Notes under the pieces: generated by a model
The model's database searches: none
The model's input: the letters and a program-made list of their open reading frames with translations, nothing else
What the model was told of the DNA's origin: nothing
Shown here: one piece after another, positions 1-5,001 of the stretch
Layout: each line of letters starts with the position of its first letter
How positions within the stretch are numbered: position 1 is the stretch's first letter
DNA from: CAKRJP01 sp963634745
Lineage (GTDB): Bacteria > Bacillota > Clostridia > Lachnospirales > Lachnospiraceae
Length of the DNA stretch: 5,001 bases
Reading direction: 5' to 3'
Assembly: GCA_963634745.1 (NCBI GenBank)
Contig: CAVHCX010000049.1
Span: 1 to 5,001 of the forward strand
Program-made: the position numbers and the translations under genes

Positions 1-74
1 TAGGGGGCTGATGCTGACATCACGGAATTACTTAAGCAATGAAGCTGTGATGTAGTGTGTGACATAAGGTGTGT

Positions 75-209
75 ATTCCCATTGGTCTGATGACGAGAGG
101 TCTGAAAGCCTCTGTATATAAGGTTTTATACATATCCCTATCGTCTGGAAACCGATGGGTAGACTCTTATCATAATGGTAAGAGGCGTGACCGTGATGTC
201 GTTAAACTA
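75..209 (+). repeat. Inverted-repeat element, copy A
   Basis: First copy of an element repeated at 921-1133 in the same orientation. The core (75-162) opens with ATTCCCATTGGTCT and closes with ACCGATGGGTA (151-161). The outer arms 75-99 and 138-162 are complementary at 17 of 25 positions, so a long imperfect hairpin is possible. Inside is the box CTGAAAGC (102-109). The distances from the left end to this box (27) and to ACCGATGGGTA (76) equal those in copy B exactly, which argues for common descent. A 22-base box at 188-209 ends the element and matches 1112-1133 at 20 of 22 positions. No protein is encoded. It could be a MITE-like mobile remnant, a recombination site or a structured RNA; the sequence alone does not decide. 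Confidence 0.7.
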
Positions 210-233
210 AAAAAGCCTCCCATTACAGGAGGC
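209..233 (-). terminator. Intrinsic terminator of the minus-strand gene
   Basis: Read on the minus strand, GCCTCC, a seven-base loop and GGAGGC form a perfect 6-bp G+C-rich stem (233-215), followed at once by six T residues (214-209). It begins six bases after the stop codon of the minus-strand gene at 240. This placement supports that gene being, or having been, a transcribed unit. The T-run touches the 3' box of repeat copy A. Confidence 0.88.
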
Positions 234-239
234 AAGAAG

Positions 240-663
240 TTATCGGAAACGAGCTGCAATGAAAAGATTACGGTGGTCAACATCGGCAGGCTCAAGATCC
301 ATGACTATATATTTGGGAAAATCATTGAGGTGGAAATCCTTCACCTGATAAGACCTTTCATTTGTAGTCACGATGTAGCCTTTACCGAAGGGCACACTCT
401 TGCGTGCAAGATCTCTCTTAGTCAAGGAAAGCATACAGGTAAGCGTTCCTGGCTTGAAGCGAGCTGAACACAGGACGCCCTTGACGGTTTGGTCGGGTCT
501 TGTGAGGAGAGTCGCCACTTTTTAAACGGGTTGTCCCGTTAGTGATTTGGATATGAGAATGTTTGATTTCATGCTCAGTCCTCATCACGATGAATTGGTT
601 GTCTTCAAGATAGGCTGTAAAGCTATTCTTGCTGATAGATGTGCGGTTGTATTTTTTCCGCAT
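240..663 (-). pseudogene. Small unknown protein gene, frameshifted
   Basis: I do not recognise this family. Translation from ATG at 663 gives 48 sensible residues (start MRKKYNRTSI, ending TNGTTRLK). It then runs into 33 residues of unlike composition and stops at 418. A second frame opens at 518 and reads 92 residues, beginning VATLLTRPDQTVKGVL and ending FIAARFR, with its stop at 240-242. Removing one base from the five-T run at 519-523 (plus strand) joins both frames into one protein of 140 residues with no internal stop. The second frame has no Shine-Dalgarno site and has a stop (TAA) two codons before its GTG, so it is unlikely to be an independent gene. The terminator directly after 240 supports a single original gene. 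No membrane segment or signal peptide is visible; the protein is basic and probably cytoplasmic. The frameshift may be a real inactivation or a homopolymer sequencing error. The start is uncertain: a stop lies 27 bases upstream in frame and no good ribosome site precedes 663. Confidence 0.7.
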
Positions 664-859
664 GTAATAAATTGAACTTGCATATGATTACCTTCTTTGG
701 TGTGTCTATATATCACTCTGATGAGCTTATATAGCAAGTCAATTATGAGAAGATTTATCTTCCATAAAGCCTAGTGAAAATGGTATTTCACAACCACTTT
801 GGAGAAACTTCCCTTCATATATCTACGCAGAGTTTTGGAGTGAATTTTCCACGGAAAAT
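664..859. other. AT-rich intergenic region with small hairpins
   Basis: I see no supported gene here. This is the upstream side of the minus-strand gene, so its promoter should lie in it, but I find no convincing -10/-35 or Bacteroidetes-type pair. Short perfect palindromes are present: GAAGAT-TT-ATCTTC at 749-762, GTGAAA-atggta-TTTCAC at 774-791 and TTTTCC-AC-GGAAAA at 845-858. None is followed by a T-run on either strand that would make a good terminator. Confidence 0.5.
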
Positions 860-884
860 AAAAAAACCACACCAAGACGGTGCG
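860..884 (-). terminator. Orphan leftward intrinsic terminator
   Basis: On the minus strand, CGCACC, a five-base loop and GGTGTG form a 6-bp stem with one G-U pair (884-868). It is followed by one G and seven T residues (866-860). The plus strand has A rather than T after the stem, so it works only leftwards. No minus-strand coding sequence lies to its right within the window, so whatever it terminates is probably non-coding. It also shields the minus-strand gene from leftward readthrough. Confidence 0.72.
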
Positions 885-892
885 AAAAATGA

Positions 893-917
893 ATTAGCGT
901 GAAAAAACCACGCTAAT
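893..917. other. Perfect 9-bp hairpin at the edge of repeat copy B
   Basis: ATTAGCGTG (893-901) and CACGCTAAT (909-917) are perfect complements around a seven-base A-rich loop. It lies between the leftward terminator and the left end of repeat copy B at 921. It lacks a following T-run on the plus strand. Read leftwards it comes just before the terminator at 884-860, so it could add structure to the 3' end of a leftward transcript. Confidence 0.6.
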
Positions 918-920
918 GTT

Positions 921-1133
921 ATTCCCATCGGTCTCCATATAGCAGGGCTGAAAGCTTGTATTTACTACATTTTCTGGGGAGGGGTGCTATAGGGAGACCG
1001 ATGGGTATCTCCTTATTGTCGCCAAGGGTGATATATGCAGACCGAAGGGTATCTACTTATTATCAGAGTGTGTGGAAAACGCCCACGGATGCGTGGGAGA
1101 TAAGGAGCACATGACCGGGATGTCGTAAAACTA
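921..1133 (+). repeat. Inverted-repeat element, copy B
   Basis: Second and better-preserved copy of the element at 75-209. The arms 921-944 and 985-1008 are complementary at 22 of 24 positions, separated by a 40-base loop. The loop holds GGGCTGAAAGC, whose CTGAAAGC (948-955) is shared with copy A. The 87-base core has the same internal spacing as copy A. The terminal 22-base box (1112-1133) lies 78 bases farther from the core than in copy A, because of an internal partial duplication (995-1064) and an extra hairpin (1082-1097). No reading frame is conserved between the copies, so this is a DNA or RNA structural element, not a gene. Its place directly before the polysaccharide operon leader suggests it may influence that operon. 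Confidence 0.75.
995..1064 (+). repeat. 26-bp direct repeat, 44-bp period
   Basis: Positions 995-1020 and 1039-1064 agree at 23 of 26 bases; both begin AGACCGA and contain GGGTATCT and CTTATT. The first unit includes the right arm of the inverted repeat in copy B, so the second is a duplicated, slightly diverged right arm. It could pair with the left arm (921-936) as an alternative to the first unit, giving two mutually exclusive hairpins. Confidence 0.65.
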
Positions 1134-1306
1134 CCATAAAACTACATACCGTTGTGGGTAACACACAGATTGAAGGGCTTGTGTCTAACACACAGAGGTG
1201 TGGGAGAAAAAGACCCCAAAGAACACACGAGAGTGTGAGGAACGGCAGAGAAGCCGGAGTAGAAGAAGTAAATAAAGTAGAAAACAAGCACACCGGAGAT
1301 GGTGTG
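1082..1306 (+). promoter_or_regulatory. Hairpin-rich leader of the polysaccharide operon
   Basis: This stretch carries a string of short perfect hairpins: CCCACG-gatg-CGTGGG (1082-1097), CACAC-agag-GTGTG (1189-1202), CACAC-gaga-GTGTG (1224-1237, a GNRA-type loop), CGGC-agagaa-GCCG (1243-1256) and CACACC-ggagat-GGTGTG (1289-1306). Three share the CACAC/GTGTG stem but have different purine-rich loops. None is followed by a T-run, so none looks like an attenuator by itself. The stretch lies directly before ugd and has no gene, so I infer a 5' untranslated leader that could bind a protein or small RNA. I could not identify the promoter or match a known riboswitch. Confidence 0.5.
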
Positions 1307-1326
1307 AAGAAATAGAAACAAGTAGT

Positions 1327-1333
1327 GGGGGAG
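1327..1333 (+). promoter_or_regulatory. Ribosome binding site of ugd
   Basis: GGGGGAG lies three bases before ATG at 1337. Its presence favours that ATG over the in-frame GTG at 1325, which overlaps the purine run and would have no site of its own. The spacing is shorter than the ideal 5-9 bases, so the assignment is likely but not certain. Confidence 0.5.
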
Positions 1334-1336
1334 CCT

Positions 1337-2572
1337 ATGAGAGATTTTAACAATTTGAAAATTGCTGTAGCTGGTACAGGATATGTTGGACTATCTCTAG
1401 CTGTCCTATTGTCTCAGCATCATGAAGTTACTGCTGTGGATATTGTACCTGAGAAGGTTGAGAAGATAAATAGGGGTGTTAGCCCTATCCAGGATGAGTA
1501 CATTGAGAAGTACTTGAAGGAGAAGGAGCTGAGATTGAAGGCGACCACAGATGGTGAGGCAGCGTACAAAGATGCAGACTTTGTGATTATCGCTGCTCCG
1601 ACTAACTATGATTCTCATACTCAGTACTTCGATACAAGTGCTGTGGAGAATGTAGTGGAGATGGTAATGAGTGTGAATCCATCAGCTCTGATGGTAATAA
1701 AGTCTACCATTCCGGTGGGGTACACCACCACAATAAGAAAAAAATATAACACAAAGAATATTATATTCTCCCCGGAATTTCTGAGAGAATCTAAGGCTCT
1801 ATACGATAACCTCTACCCCTCTCGCATCATTGTGTCTTGTGATGATGATAGTAGAGAAGCAGCGGAGACGTTTGCAAAATTATTGCAAGAGGGAGCAGAG
1901 AAGGAAAACATAAACACATTGTTTATGGGTTTCACAGAGGCGGAGGCGGTGAAATTATTCGCTAATACCTACCTCGCCCTTCGCGTGAGCTACTTTAATG
2001 AGCTCGACACATATGCGGAGAGTAAAAATCTCGACACAAAGTCGATAATCGATGGTGTATGCCTCGATCCTCGTATTGGTTCTCACTATAACAACCCGTC
2101 GTTCGGTTACGGTGGTTACTGTCTCCCAAAGGACACAAAGCAGTTGAAAGCGAACTTTGAAAAGGTTCCTGAGAACCTCATCAGCGCTATCGTGGAAAGC
2201 AACAGAACAAGAAAAGATTTCATCGCGGACCAGGTATTAAAGATGGCTGGCGGAAATAGCTATAGTGGGGAGTACGTTGGTGAGAAGGAAGTGGTAGTCG
2301 GCGTGTATAGACTCACCATGAAGAGTAATAGTGACAACTTTAGACAGTCCGCTATTCAAGGCGTTATGAAGCGGATTAAAGCTAAAGGGGCTAGAGTGGT
2401 AGTTTATGAGCCGACGATTGAGAGTGGAAGTACTTTCTACGGGAGCCTAGTAGTGGGGGACTTGGAAGAGTTTAAGAAGATGAGCGATGCGATTATCGCC
2501 AATCGGTATGATGCTTGTTTGGATGATGTGGTAGGAAAAGTTTATACCAGAGATTTGTTTGGTAGGGATTGA
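1337..2572 (+). CDS. ugd: UDP-glucose 6-dehydrogenase
   Basis: Oxidises UDP-glucose twice with NAD+ to give UDP-glucuronate, a cytoplasmic sugar donor for capsule or exopolysaccharide. The 411 residues fit the short bacterial Ugd/HasB branch (about 390-400). Order seen: an NAD-binding Rossmann domain with GTGYVG (13-18) and the acidic end of strand 2 in VDIVPEKV; STIPVG (123-128); FSPEFLRES (144-152, Glu147); a central helical part with EAVKLFANTYLALR (Lys206, Asn210); the catalytic loop GYGGYCLPKDTKQL with nucleophile Cys262 and Asp266; and a C-terminal UDP-binding domain with VYRLTMKSNSDNFRQS (323-338). All expected catalytic residues are present, so it should be active. The start at ATG 1337 follows GGGGGAG; GTG at 1325 would add four residues. 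It is the first gene of the operon, and the next coding sequence starts 23 bases after its stop. The alternatives, UDP-ManNAc or UDP-GlcNAc dehydrogenases, are disfavoured by the HasB-type GYCLPKD loop. Confidence 0.95.
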   Translation: MRDFNNLKIAVAGTGYVGLSLAVLLSQHHEVTAVDIVPEKVEKINRGVSPIQDEYIEKYLKEKELRLKATTDGEAAYKDADFVIIAAPTNYDSHTQYFDTSAVENVVEMVMSVNPSALMVIKSTIPVGYTTTIRKKYNTKNIIFSPEFLRESKALYDNLYPSRIIVSCDDDSREAAETFAKLLQEGAEKENINTLFMGFTEAEAVKLFANTYLALRVSYFNELDTYAESKNLDTKSIIDGVCLDPRIGSHYNNPSFGYGGYCLPKDTKQLKANFEKVPENLISAIVESNRTRKDFIADQVLKMAGGNSYSGEYVGEKEVVVGVYRLTMKSNSDNFRQSAIQGVMKRIKAKGARVVVYEPTIESGSTFYGSLVVGDLEEFKKMSDAIIANRYDACLDDVVGKVYTRDLFGRD

Positions 2573-2579
2573 GAGAGTT

Positions 2580-2586
2580 AGGAGAG
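2580..2586 (+). promoter_or_regulatory. Ribosome binding site of the first glycosyltransferase
   Basis: AGGAGAG is a strong Shine-Dalgarno match nine bases before GTG at 2596. It sets the start there rather than at TTG 2569, which overlaps the ugd stop and has no suitable site. Residues from 2596 on (MRIAMLGHKRIP) also begin exactly at the expected first beta strand of a GT-B fold. Confidence 0.75.
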
Positions 2587-2595
2587 AGAAACACT

Positions 2596-3702
2596 GTGAG
2601 AATTGCAATGCTTGGTCATAAGCGGATTCCATCTCGTGAGGGTGGAATTGAAGTTGTTGTAGATGAATTAAGTACGCGTATGGCCGCATTGGGACATAGT
2701 GTTACAGCTTATAACAGAAAAGGAAAACATGTAAGTGGAGGAAGAGTAGAGAGATTAAAAGAGTATAAGGGTGTGAAGATAGTAGAAGTTCCTACTATAG
2801 ACCATAGAGGTCTGGCGGCGTTTTCGTCTTCCTTTTTTAGTAGTCTGAGAGCGGGGATGGGCGGATATGATGTTGTCCACATTCACGCTGAAGGCCCAGC
2901 TTTTTTTTCGTGGTTACCTAAGCTCTGTGGGAAGAGAGTGATTGTTACCATCCACGGCTTGGATTGGCAGAGAGCTAAATGGGGCAGATTTGCTTCTTGG
3001 CTTATCAAAAGAGGAGAAAAACACGCTGTTAAGTATGCTGACGAGATCATCGTGCTTAGTAAAGGAGTACAGGAGTACTTCGAGAAGGAGTATGGTAGAA
3101 AGACTGTATTCATACCAAACGGTGTGAATAGAGCTGAGAAGCTAGAAGCACAGGAGATTAAGAAAAGATGGGGGCTTGAGAAGGACGGTTATATCCTCTT
3201 CCTAGGCCGTATTGTTCCGGAAAAAGGCGAACACTACTTAATAAAAGCGTGGAAAGAGATTGAGAGCGATAAGAAGTTAGTTATCGCTGGTGGAATATCT
3301 GATACAGCTGGATATGGTAAGGAACTAAAAGAACTGGCTGAGGATGACGAGAGAATTATATTCACGGGATTCGTTCAGGGGAGAGTGCTTGAAGAATTAT
3401 ATAGTAATTGCTACATATACTGCTTGCCGAGTGATCTTGAAGGGATGCCTCTTAGTTTATTAGAGGCAATGAGTTACGGTAACTGCTGCTTGGTTTCTGA
3501 TATAGAAGAATGTGTTGAAGTGGTTGAGGATAAGGCGGTTGTGTTTAGGAAGAGTGACGTAGGGGAGCTTAGGCGAAAGCTCGAAGAGTTGATAGAGGAT
3601 AAGAATAAGGTAGAAAAGTACAAGTCAGAGGCCGCAGAGTTTATCTGTGATAAATATGGATGGGATGACGTGGTTGAGAAGACGTTGAGGGTGTATAGAT
3701 AG
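2596..3702 (+). CDS. GT4 family glycosyltransferase
   Basis: A retaining, GT-B fold transferase that adds a sugar from a nucleotide donor to a growing glycan, probably at the inner face of the membrane. From GTG 2596 it has 368 residues, the usual GT4 length. The N-terminal acceptor domain starts MRIAMLGHKRIPSREGGIE, with the early Gly-Gly loop typical of GT4 and reminiscent of DUF1972-type rhamnosyltransferases. It continues with VVHIHAEGP (93-101) and TIHGLDWQRAKWG (118-130). The C-terminal donor domain has FIPNGV (172-177), LGRIVPEKG (203-211) with the phosphate-contacting Arg205 and Lys210, and the E-x7-E motif EGMPLSLLE with Glu282 and Glu290. No signal peptide or membrane segment is seen. 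It lies 23 bases after ugd and is surely cotranscribed with it, so glucuronate is a possible donor, but donor and acceptor cannot be read from the sequence. Confidence 0.92.
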   Translation: MRIAMLGHKRIPSREGGIEVVVDELSTRMAALGHSVTAYNRKGKHVSGGRVERLKEYKGVKIVEVPTIDHRGLAAFSSSFFSSLRAGMGGYDVVHIHAEGPAFFSWLPKLCGKRVIVTIHGLDWQRAKWGRFASWLIKRGEKHAVKYADEIIVLSKGVQEYFEKEYGRKTVFIPNGVNRAEKLEAQEIKKRWGLEKDGYILFLGRIVPEKGEHYLIKAWKEIESDKKLVIAGGISDTAGYGKELKELAEDDERIIFTGFVQGRVLEELYSNCYIYCLPSDLEGMPLSLLEAMSYGNCCLVSDIEECVEVVEDKAVVFRKSDVGELRRKLEELIEDKNKVEKYKSEAAEFICDKYGWDDVVEKTLRVYR

Positions 3703-3748
3703 TAAACACTAGATACTAAATGCATGCATTGAACCTGAGATATATTTT

Positions 3749-3783
3749 AGGGGGAAATGATGGTGAAAGAATATGGATTATAA
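3749..3783 (+). promoter_or_regulatory. Strong Shine-Dalgarno with overlapping 8-codon ORF
   Basis: AGGGGG (3749-3754) is the best ribosome site in the gap but lies 18 bases before the DUF4062 start at 3773, too far for normal use. It is placed instead for ATG 3760 or GTG 3763, which begin a tiny frame (MMVKEYGL, from ATG 3757) ending in TAA at 3781-3783, inside the DUF4062 gene. An in-frame TGA at 3764-3766 rules out an earlier start for the large gene. Translation of the tiny frame could feed ribosomes to ATG 3773 by reinitiation. This may also be chance. Confidence 0.35.
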
Positions 3784-4486
3784 AAGAAAATTTTCAATAT
3801 TTATAAGTTCAACGTATGAAGATTTGAAAGAAGAACGACAGGTTGCAATGATGGTTGCTCTTGAAAGTGATCTTATTCCTGTTGGTATGGAGCAATTTCA
3901 CGCAGCACCTAGTGATCAGTGGAGCCTGATTACAAAAATGATTGATGATTGCGATTTTTATCTGCTTATAATAGGCGGACGTTATGGCTCGGTGGACGAG
4001 AGTGAGCAAATAAGTTATACAGAAAAAGAATACAATTATGCAAAACAACAGGGTGTGCCTGTATACGTCTTTATTGAGAATGAAAACAGCATACCTAAGA
4101 GCAAAATGGATAAAGAAGATAAATATAAAAAACAAGAGAAGTTAGATGTGTTTAGGGAAAAAGTGAAAAAAGATGAAAACACGGTGGCCTTTTTCGATGA
4201 TGCTAAAGAGCTTAGGGGGCAGCTATCGGCCTCATTAAAAAATGCTAAGGAATATGCAAGTGCTGATGCTGGATGGGTAAGAGTTACTGACGTTCAAACG
4301 ATTGTAAATGCACAAAATGAAAATGCAAATCAGTACAATAAGAGCGGATTACAAAATCAATACGATGCTTTAGTAGGTATGCAGTCTGCATTGGAAATAT
4401 TTGCAGATAGTCTTAAAGCAGCGAGAGAAAGCGCACAAGAAAAAAGAACTATTAGAGTTGAAGGAGAAACATTATACATAGATTAA
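3773..4486 (+). CDS. DUF4062 (TIR-like) domain protein
   Basis: Cytoplasmic protein of 237 residues. The N-terminal 100 residues fit DUF4062: a first strand ending in the hallmark FISSTYEDLKEER (10-22), then PVGMEQF (36-42), a core strand DFYLLIIGGRYGS (61-73), and SYTEKEYNYAKQQGVPVYVFI (81-101). The fold pattern resembles TIR and nucleoside deoxyribosyltransferase domains. Glu84 or Glu86, on the helix after the GGRYGS loop, sits where those enzymes carry a catalytic Glu; this is inference. Residues 103-160 are highly charged and helical, GWVR (167-170) is a motif I associate with this family, and the tail is helical and ends in a short strand (TIRVEGETLYID). DUF4062 is often fused to NTPase or repeat sensor domains in signalling or defence proteins; here it stands alone, and its activity is unknown. 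It is more AT-rich than ugd (14 G/C of 60 at 3781-3840), which suggests separate acquisition. It shares the operon's direction, 70 bases after one transferase and 27 before another. Confidence 0.85.
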   Translation: MDYKRKFSIFISSTYEDLKEERQVAMMVALESDLIPVGMEQFHAAPSDQWSLITKMIDDCDFYLLIIGGRYGSVDESEQISYTEKEYNYAKQQGVPVYVFIENENSIPKSKMDKEDKYKKQEKLDVFREKVKKDENTVAFFDDAKELRGQLSASLKNAKEYASADAGWVRVTDVQTIVNAQNENANQYNKSGLQNQYDALVGMQSALEIFADSLKAARESAQEKRTIRVEGETLYID

Positions 4487-4513
4487 TTTCAATGTATAAA
4501 TGAGAAAGATGTA

Positions 4514-5001
4514 ATGAAAGTGTTGATGATTAATAAGTTTCTTTATCCTAATGGTGGATCGGAAACTTATATTTTCAAATTGGGAGAAGCGTTAGAAAAG
4601 CACGGGCATGAAGTGCAATATTTCGGCATGGAACATGAAGGTCGTTGCGTTGGCAATCGTGTTAATGCTTATACGTCTGATATGGACTTCCATTCAAAGT
4701 CTAAACTATCTCTTGTTTCTAATGCCCTGAAAACTATCTATAGCAAGGAAGCGAGAGTACAGATAAGAAAAGTACTTGATGACTTCAAGCCTGACGTTTG
4801 CCATATCAACAACTTTAATTATCAGTTGACTCCTTCAATTATTCTGGAGATTGTCAAGTGGAGAAAAGAAGCAAAGCATAATTGTAGAATTATCTTCACA
4901 GCACATGATTATCAGCTGGTTTGCCCAAATCATATGCTGAACAACCCGAACACCCACCAGAATTGTGAGAAGTGTCTTGGCGGGCATTTTTTTAATTGCG
5001 T
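4514..5001 (+). CDS. GT4-like glycosyltransferase, N-terminal part
   Basis: Open to the window edge: 162 complete codons from ATG 4514, with no stop. The start MKVLMINKFLYPNGGSETY is the classic first strand and Gly-Gly-Ser-Glu loop of GT4 enzymes, followed by LGEALEKHGHEVQYF. PDVCHINNF (93-101) and IIFTAHDYQLVCPNHML (126-142) match the acceptor-domain strands of this family. Cysteines at 137, 151, 154 and 162, including CEKC, form a cluster seen in a subset of capsule-locus transferases and may bind metal; this is inference. The donor domain with the E-x7-E motif lies outside the window. It begins 27 bases after the DUF4062 stop with only a weak purine stretch (AGAAAGA, 4503-4509) as ribosome site. 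It is probably the next assembly step of the same glycan; donor and linkage are unknown. Confidence 0.88.
   Translation, partial: MKVLMINKFLYPNGGSETYIFKLGEALEKHGHEVQYFGMEHEGRCVGNRVNAYTSDMDFHSKSKLSLVSNALKTIYSKEARVQIRKVLDDFKPDVCHINNFNYQLTPSIILEIVKWRKEAKHNCRIIFTAHDYQLVCPNHMLNNPNTHQNCEKCLGGHFFNC

Noticed and set aside
2..55. Possible C-terminal end of an upstream gene (frame ending in TAG at 53-55)
   Set aside because: Only 17 codons are visible, with no recognisable motif and no terminator after the stop. It cannot be told from chance.
308..315. TATATTTG, a match to the Bacteroidetes -7 promoter box
   Set aside because: It lies inside the minus-strand gene and has no TTG at the expected distance upstream.
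69..467. Plus-strand open frame of 132 codons
   Set aside because: It runs through repeat copy A and antisense to the minus-strand gene and its terminator. It shows no ribosome site and no recognisable domain.
519..524. Programmed ribosomal frameshifting at the A-rich site of the minus-strand gene
   Set aside because: A TTTAAAA heptamer is present in the right phase for -1 slippage, but joining the two frames needs a +1 shift. Five A residues are also short for transcriptional slippage. A plain indel or sequencing error is simpler.
629..657. TTG and TATTTTTT 18 bases apart, a possible plus-strand promoter
   Set aside because: The -7 box is imperfect and the site lies inside the start of the minus-strand gene. 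Matches this loose are expected by chance in AT-rich DNA.
1111..1128. AAGGAG followed by a five-codon frame (MTGMS) in the leader
   Set aside because: The spacing to the ATG is short, and the matching box in copy A does not preserve a frame of the same length or start.
921..1133. Invertible promoter of the kind that switches Bacteroides capsule loci
   Set aside because: Inverted repeats are present, but the 40-base loop shows no convincing promoter and no site-specific recombinase gene is in the window. I leave it as an unexplained element.
75..1306. CRISPR array
   Set aside because: The repeats are not regularly spaced, the units differ in length and there are no uniform spacers.
1063..1353. 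Minus-strand open frame of 96 codons opposite the leader
   Set aside because: It lies opposite purine-rich DNA, so the minus strand is pyrimidine-rich and short of stop codons by chance. The product is a Ser/Pro/Leu/Cys-rich run with no domain, and it overlaps the start of ugd.
2569..2595. TTG start overlapping the ugd stop for the first glycosyltransferase
   Set aside because: AGGAGAG at 2580-2586 is well placed for GTG 2596, where the GT-B fold begins. The nine extra residues match nothing expected.

Overview
The window is the 5' part of a surface-polysaccharide (capsule or exopolysaccharide) gene cluster read rightwards, preceded by about 1.3 kb of repeat-rich, mostly non-coding DNA. Composition is moderate to low G+C. 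The proteins resemble those of host-associated anaerobes, but I cannot settle the phylum. The UDP-glucose dehydrogenase looks much like Bacteroidales versions. The purine-rich Shine-Dalgarno sequences (before 1337 and 2596) and the GTG start are more usual in Firmicutes, and I found no convincing Bacteroidetes-type promoter.

Left region (1-1336). Positions 1-74 hold nothing I can call. Two related elements lie in the same orientation at 75-209 and 921-1133. Each begins with an 87-bp inverted-repeat core and ends with a near-identical 22-bp box. Between them, on the minus strand, is a small gene of unknown function (663 to 240). It is broken by a one-base frameshift in a run of five A/T pairs and is followed by a clear intrinsic terminator (209-233). 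A second leftward terminator (860-884) has no gene feeding it, so it may end an antisense or other non-coding RNA that starts in or beyond the right-hand element. From 1082 to 1336 the DNA is purine-rich and packed with short hairpins, three of them with the same CACAC/GTGTG stem. This is probably the untranslated leader of the operon.

Operon (1337-5001, all plus strand). The order is ugd (UDP-glucose to UDP-glucuronate), a GT4 glycosyltransferase 23 bases downstream, a DUF4062 protein after a 70-base gap, and a second GT4-like glycosyltransferase cut off by the window edge. Ugd supplies the UDP-glucuronate sugar donor. The two transferases would help assemble a glucuronate-containing glycan at the cytoplasmic face of the membrane. 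The DUF4062 gene is the outsider: it is more AT-rich, is not a known sugar enzyme, and has a TIR-like N-terminal half. It may be a signalling or defence gene carried inside the polysaccharide locus.

The parts most worth a second look are the duplicated inverted-repeat element, the orphan leftward terminator opposite the leader, the repeated leader hairpins and the DUF4062 insertion.
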